Assembly (NCBI GenBank): GCA_002336985.1
Contig: DDFE01000176.1
Coordinates: 1 to 8,062, forward strand
Source: Sphingomonadales bacterium UBA1936
Lineage (GTDB): Bacteria > Pseudomonadota > Alphaproteobacteria > Sphingomonadales > Sphingomonadaceae
Reading direction: 5' to 3'
Length of the DNA: 8,062 bases
Below the pieces are notes generated by a model. The model was not told the origin of the DNA and did no database searches. It saw only the letters and a program-made list of their open reading frames with translations. Shown here piece after piece: positions 5,712-8,062 of this stretch (position 1 is its first letter; each line of letters starts with the position of its first letter). Position numbers and translations under genes: made by a program.

Positions 5712-6314
5712 ATGAAGAAAGCAGTTATTGCAGCGTCGGCCGCATTTGCCGCGCTCGCCGTTGCGGCGCCCGCATCGGCGACTGTCACGATCACCTTGAC
5801 CAACGCATGCAGCGCAGCGCCCGTCGACATCTCGAATGTCGCCGCCGGCAGTCAGACCTGCAGTGGCTATTATGCCGGCCAGTTGCTCAGCAACGGCGGC
5901 AACGATCCCGATAACCAGAAAGCCGCGCTGAATTCGCTCGGCATGAACACGGCGTCGTTCAACTTCGGCTCCTACACCAAGATTTCGGGCATCAACGGTG
6001 TCCCGGGCCAGGTCGTTTCCGGTTTCGGCCAACTCACCGGCACGACCTATATCGGCATCCACTATGGTAACGGTAACGGTGCCCCCACGCAGGGTCAGGG
6101 TGACGCAACCGCTTTCTACCGCCTCGATCTCGGCAATACCGTGCTTACCAGCCTGACGCTGGCCTTCGGCGCATCGTCGGATGTCGTCATCTATTCGACC
6201 GGAACCACTGCCGTTCCCGAACCCGCGACCTGGGCGATGATGATCGGTGGCTTCGGCGTGATCGGTGTCGCGGCACGCCGCCGTCGCCGTACGACGCAGG
6301 TTTCGTTCAGCTAA
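5712..6314 (+). CDS. Exported PEPxxWA-CTERM sorting-domain protein (200 aa)
   Basis: A clear signal peptide (M-K-K-A-V-I-A then an Ala-rich core ending A-P-A-S-A, cleavage near residue 23) precedes a mature part rich in Gly, Asn, Ser and Thr. Two cysteines near its beginning, in N-A-C-S-A and Q-T-C-S-G-Y-Y, may form a disulfide. From V168 the protein ends in P-E-P-A-T-W-A-M-M, a hydrophobic helix and a run of five arginines, which is the sorting tail used by exosortase systems for surface delivery. The reading frame is open upstream to an ATG at 5652, but 5712 is the real start: it begins the signal peptide and has GGGG eight bases upstream. It resembles the protein at 3084-3737 only in its signal and tail; the mature regions differ. 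A promoter candidate (5605) and a strong terminator (6337) make it a single-gene unit. Its specific role is unknown. Confidence 0.88.
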   Translation: MKKAVIAASAAFAALAVAAPASATVTITLTNACSAAPVDISNVAAGSQTCSGYYAGQLLSNGGNDPDNQKAALNSLGMNTASFNFGSYTKISGINGVPGQVVSGFGQLTGTTYIGIHYGNGNGAPTQGQGDATAFYRLDLGNTVLTSLTLAFGASSDVVIYSTGTTAVPEPATWAMMIGGFGVIGVAARRRRRTTQVSFS

Positions 6315-6336
6315 ACAGATCCCGAAGGGGGAACAG

Positions 6337-6373
6337 CGGCCGCCGCGTCACACGACGCGGCGGCCGTTTCTTT
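6337..6373 (+). terminator. Intrinsic terminator of PEP-CTERM gene
   Basis: A perfect 13 bp GC-rich stem (6337-6349 with 6354-6366) closes an ACAC loop and is followed directly by TTTCTTT (6367-6373). It sits 22 bp after the stop codon at 6314 and separates this unit from the MarR operon. Confidence 0.9.
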
Positions 6374-6413
6374 GTCTGGGGCCGACCGCGTGGGTAACGC
6401 TTGCGCATGTCTT

Positions 6414-6431
6414 ATGATGTATATACATCAT
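6414..6431. promoter_or_regulatory. Perfect 18 bp palindrome, probable MarR operator
   Basis: ATGATGTATATACATCAT is identical to its own reverse complement over all 18 bases and ends 4 bases before the ATG of the MarR-family gene. MarR dimers typically bind palindromes of about this length overlapping their own promoter. A TTGCGC (6401-6406) and TACATC (6424-6429) spaced by 17 bases could be the promoter, which would place the transcription start at or next to the ATG; a TATGAT (6413-6418) is an alternative -10. Either way the palindrome covers the promoter core, implying autorepression. No other copy of the palindrome was seen in the window. Confidence 0.75.
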
Positions 6432-6435
6432 CAAA

Positions 6436-6873
6436 ATGCTGTCATCTCAATCCTGCGTCTGCACCACCCTGCGCAAAGCCTCGCGTGCGGTAACCCGCGC
6501 TTATGACGAGGGGCTTTCCGATAGCGGCATGACGATTACCCAGTTCGCGGTACTGCGGAACCTCGACCGGCAGGGAGCAATGGCGCTCAGCCGCCTGGCG
6601 GAATTGCTCGTGATGGACCGGACCTCGCTTTACCGGCTGATCGCGCCGCTCGAGCGGCAGGGCTGGGTACGGATCTCGGATGGGGCAGGGCGGGCGAAGT
6701 TGGCATCGATCACGGATGTGGGCCGTGCGGCGATGCTGGCGGCGACCCCGGCCTGGGAAAAGGTGCAGGACGGGCTTGTGGGCGCGATGGGCGCTGACGC
6801 CTGGGCCGCATTGCAGACACAGTTGCGGGTGCTGGGCAGCGCCGCGCATGCCGACCTGAAGGGGACACGATAA
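6436..6873 (+). CDS. MarR-family winged-helix transcriptional regulator
   Basis: The 145-residue protein has the MarR layout: a first dimerisation helix (about 7-27, T-L-R-K-A-S-R-A-V-T-R-A-Y-D-E-G-L), T-I-T-Q-F-A-V-L (33-40), the winged helix with recognition helix M-D-R-T-S-L-Y-R-L-I-A-P-L-E-R-Q-G-W-V (60-78), a wing (79-93) and C-terminal dimer helices. The wing reads S-D-G-A-G-R-A-K and lacks the usual D-x-R-x-x-R pattern. C7 and C9 near the N-terminus could sense oxidants, or simply be typical of the subfamily. No earlier in-frame start is possible because of a stop at 6415, and the conserved helix begins at once, so ATG 6436 is taken despite no visible ribosome site. The gene shares one base with the transporter gene downstream (TAATG), so the two are surely an operon. 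The regulator likely represses itself and the transporter, with the transported compound or a relative as inducer. Confidence 0.88.
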   Translation: MLSSQSCVCTTLRKASRAVTRAYDEGLSDSGMTITQFAVLRNLDRQGAMALSRLAELLVMDRTSLYRLIAPLERQGWVRISDGAGRAKLASITDVGRAAMLAATPAWEKVQDGLVGAMGADAWAALQTQLRVLGSAAHADLKGTR

Positions 6874-8062
6874 TGGCCGCCATCGCACGCCTGCTGCCGC
6901 GCGGATCGATCGCACCGATGGTGGTCGGGGTCACGTTTATCTCGCTGCTGTTTTCCGCCGGACTGCGCGCGACGCCGGGCGTCATCATGATTCCGCTGGA
7001 AATGCATTTCGGGTGGAGCCGCGCGACGATCAGCTTCGCGGCCGCGGTCGGAATTTTCCTCTATGGCCTTGTGGGGCCGTTCGCCGCCGCGCTGATGATG
7101 AGTTTCGGCATCCGCCGCACGATGATCTGCGGCCTGGCGCTGATGTCGGTCTCGACCTTCGCAAGCCTCTGGATGACGCAGGCGTGGCATTATGTGCTGA
7201 CTTGGGGCGTGCTGGCCGGGATCGGGTCGGGGGCGGTGGCGTCCGTACTGGGCGCGGCGATCGTCAACCGCTGGTTCGCGACGCGGCAGGGCCTTGTGAT
7301 GGGGCTGCTGAGCGCCAGTACCGCAACGGGCGCGCTCGTCTTCCTGCCGGTCATCGCCTGGCTGTCGCAGGGTGGGGCGTGGCGGCCGGTGGTGCTGGTG
7401 GTCAGCATCGCCTGTGCACTGCTGATCCCGCTGGTCGCGCTCCTGATCCCCGAACATCCCGGCGATGTCGGCACGCGACGGCACGGCGAGGCGGACGACA
7501 CGCCGCCCCCGCCCGCGATGAAGCAGGCGGCGAGCGTGGGCCTTGCCTTTTCCGCGCTGGGGCGGGGGATGAAGCAGCCGGTGTTCTGGCTGCTGTTCGG
7601 GACGTTCTTCGTCTGCGGCCTGACGACCAACGGCCTCGTGGGGACGCACCTCATCGCCTATTGCGGCGACCATGGCATCGCGCCGGTCGCGGCGGCGGGG
7701 CTGTTGTCGGCGATGGGGCTGTTCGACCTGTTCGGAACGACGGCGTCGGGCTGGCTGACCGACCGCTACGACCCGCGCAAGCTGCTGTTCGTCTATTACG
7801 GGCTGCGCGGCCTGTCGCTGATGGTGCTGCCGTTCGTCGAGTGGAACACGCTCAACCTGGCGATCTTCGCGATCTTCTTCGGCCTCGACTGGATCGCGAC
7901 GGTGCCGCCGACGGTGAAGCTCGCGACGCAGGCATTCGGGCCAAGCGACGGGACGATCCTGTTCGGCTGGATCCTTGCCGGGCACCAGCTGGGTGCTGCG
8001 ACCGCGGCGTTCGGGGCGGGGGTTATCCGGACCGTCTATGGCAGCTACCTGCCCGCGTTCGT
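6873..8062 (+). CDS. Major facilitator superfamily transporter, 3' end missing
   Basis: The frame opens at the ATG overlapping the MarR stop codon and runs to the window edge: 396 complete codons and no stop. The product is very hydrophobic with about 11-12 predicted membrane helices. Early motifs G-L-R-A-T-P-G (30-36) and F-G-W-S-R-A-T-I-S-F-A (46-56) are typical of the MFS branch holding oxalate/formate- and monocarboxylate-type carriers. A charged central loop with a Pro run separates the two halves, and T-D-R-Y-D-P-R-K-L-L (296-305) is the motif-A-like cytoplasmic loop of the second half. T-V-P-P-T-V-K (343-349) and G-H-Q-L-G-A near the window edge fit the same group. Only the last few residues should be missing. 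Substrate cannot be told; by position it should be linked to the ligand of the MarR regulator, either as uptake of an organic acid or as efflux. Confidence 0.85.
   Translation, partial: MAAIARLLPRGSIAPMVVGVTFISLLFSAGLRATPGVIMIPLEMHFGWSRATISFAAAVGIFLYGLVGPFAAALMMSFGIRRTMICGLALMSVSTFASLWMTQAWHYVLTWGVLAGIGSGAVASVLGAAIVNRWFATRQGLVMGLLSASTATGALVFLPVIAWLSQGGAWRPVVLVVSIACALLIPLVALLIPEHPGDVGTRRHGEADDTPPPPAMKQAASVGLAFSALGRGMKQPVFWLLFGTFFVCGLTTNGLVGTHLIAYCGDHGIAPVAAAGLLSAMGLFDLFGTTASGWLTDRYDPRKLLFVYYGLRGLSLMVLPFVEWNTLNLAIFAIFFGLDWIATVPPTVKLATQAFGPSDGTILFGWILAGHQLGAATAAFGAGVIRTVYGSYLPAF

Noticed and set aside
5552..6062. Minus-strand frames opposite the start of the second PEP-CTERM gene
   Set aside because: They mirror the Ala-rich signal-peptide region of the real gene and show no family features.
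6630..7985. 451-codon open frame on the minus strand opposite the MarR and MFS genes
   Set aside because: Its product is an Arg/Gln/His-rich composition typical of a shadow frame; the plus strand encodes well-supported proteins.

Overview
The window looks like a piece of a GC-rich alphaproteobacterial chromosome, most likely from the order Sphingomonadales (Sphingomonas or a close relative). The clues are two proteins with the PEP-A-T-W-A-M form of the PEP-CTERM sorting tail, 'E/D-I-V-V-T-A/G-R' segments of the kind common in sphingomonad outer-membrane proteins, a DUF2155 gene next to aat, and a GGAAC-N17-CGTT promoter of the alphaproteobacterial general stress sigma factor EcfG. I see no rRNA, tRNA, CRISPR array, insertion sequence or phage module.

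Left part (1-1809): the 3' end of a DUF2155 gene (+) converges on and overlaps by 190 bp the end of aat (-), which encodes leucyl/phenylalanyl-tRNA-protein transferase of the N-degron pathway. aat is translationally coupled (ATGA overlap) to an upstream orphan ParA-type ATPase gene. Middle-left (2032-3070): divergent from parA lies an MlaA/VacJ-family gene for outer-membrane lipid asymmetry, closed by a strong bidirectional terminator.

Centre (3084-5179): a PEP-CTERM secreted protein (-) and a 78-residue single-span membrane protein (+) diverge from a 226 bp region. This region holds one near-perfect EcfG promoter facing the small gene and two weaker EcfG-like matches facing the PEP-CTERM gene, so the pair may be a general-stress module. 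A hypothetical protein with an N-terminal helix-turn-helix (-) follows. Next comes a 532 bp gene-free region with an AT-rich half and several inverted repeats (5180-5711).

Right part (5712-8062): a second PEP-CTERM protein with its own promoter candidate and terminator, then a two-gene operon of a MarR-family regulator and a major facilitator transporter that runs off the window. A perfect 18 bp palindrome ends 4 bp before the MarR start codon, there is no visible ribosome binding site, and a promoter would fit so as to give a leaderless message. This suggests tight autoregulation of regulator plus transporter.

Most of the window is ordinary chromosomal backbone. The items most worth a second look are the candidate stress-promoter region at 3804-3932, the TonB-box-like motifs and missing lipobox of the MlaA homologue, the long convergent coding overlap at 329-518, and the MarR operator arrangement.
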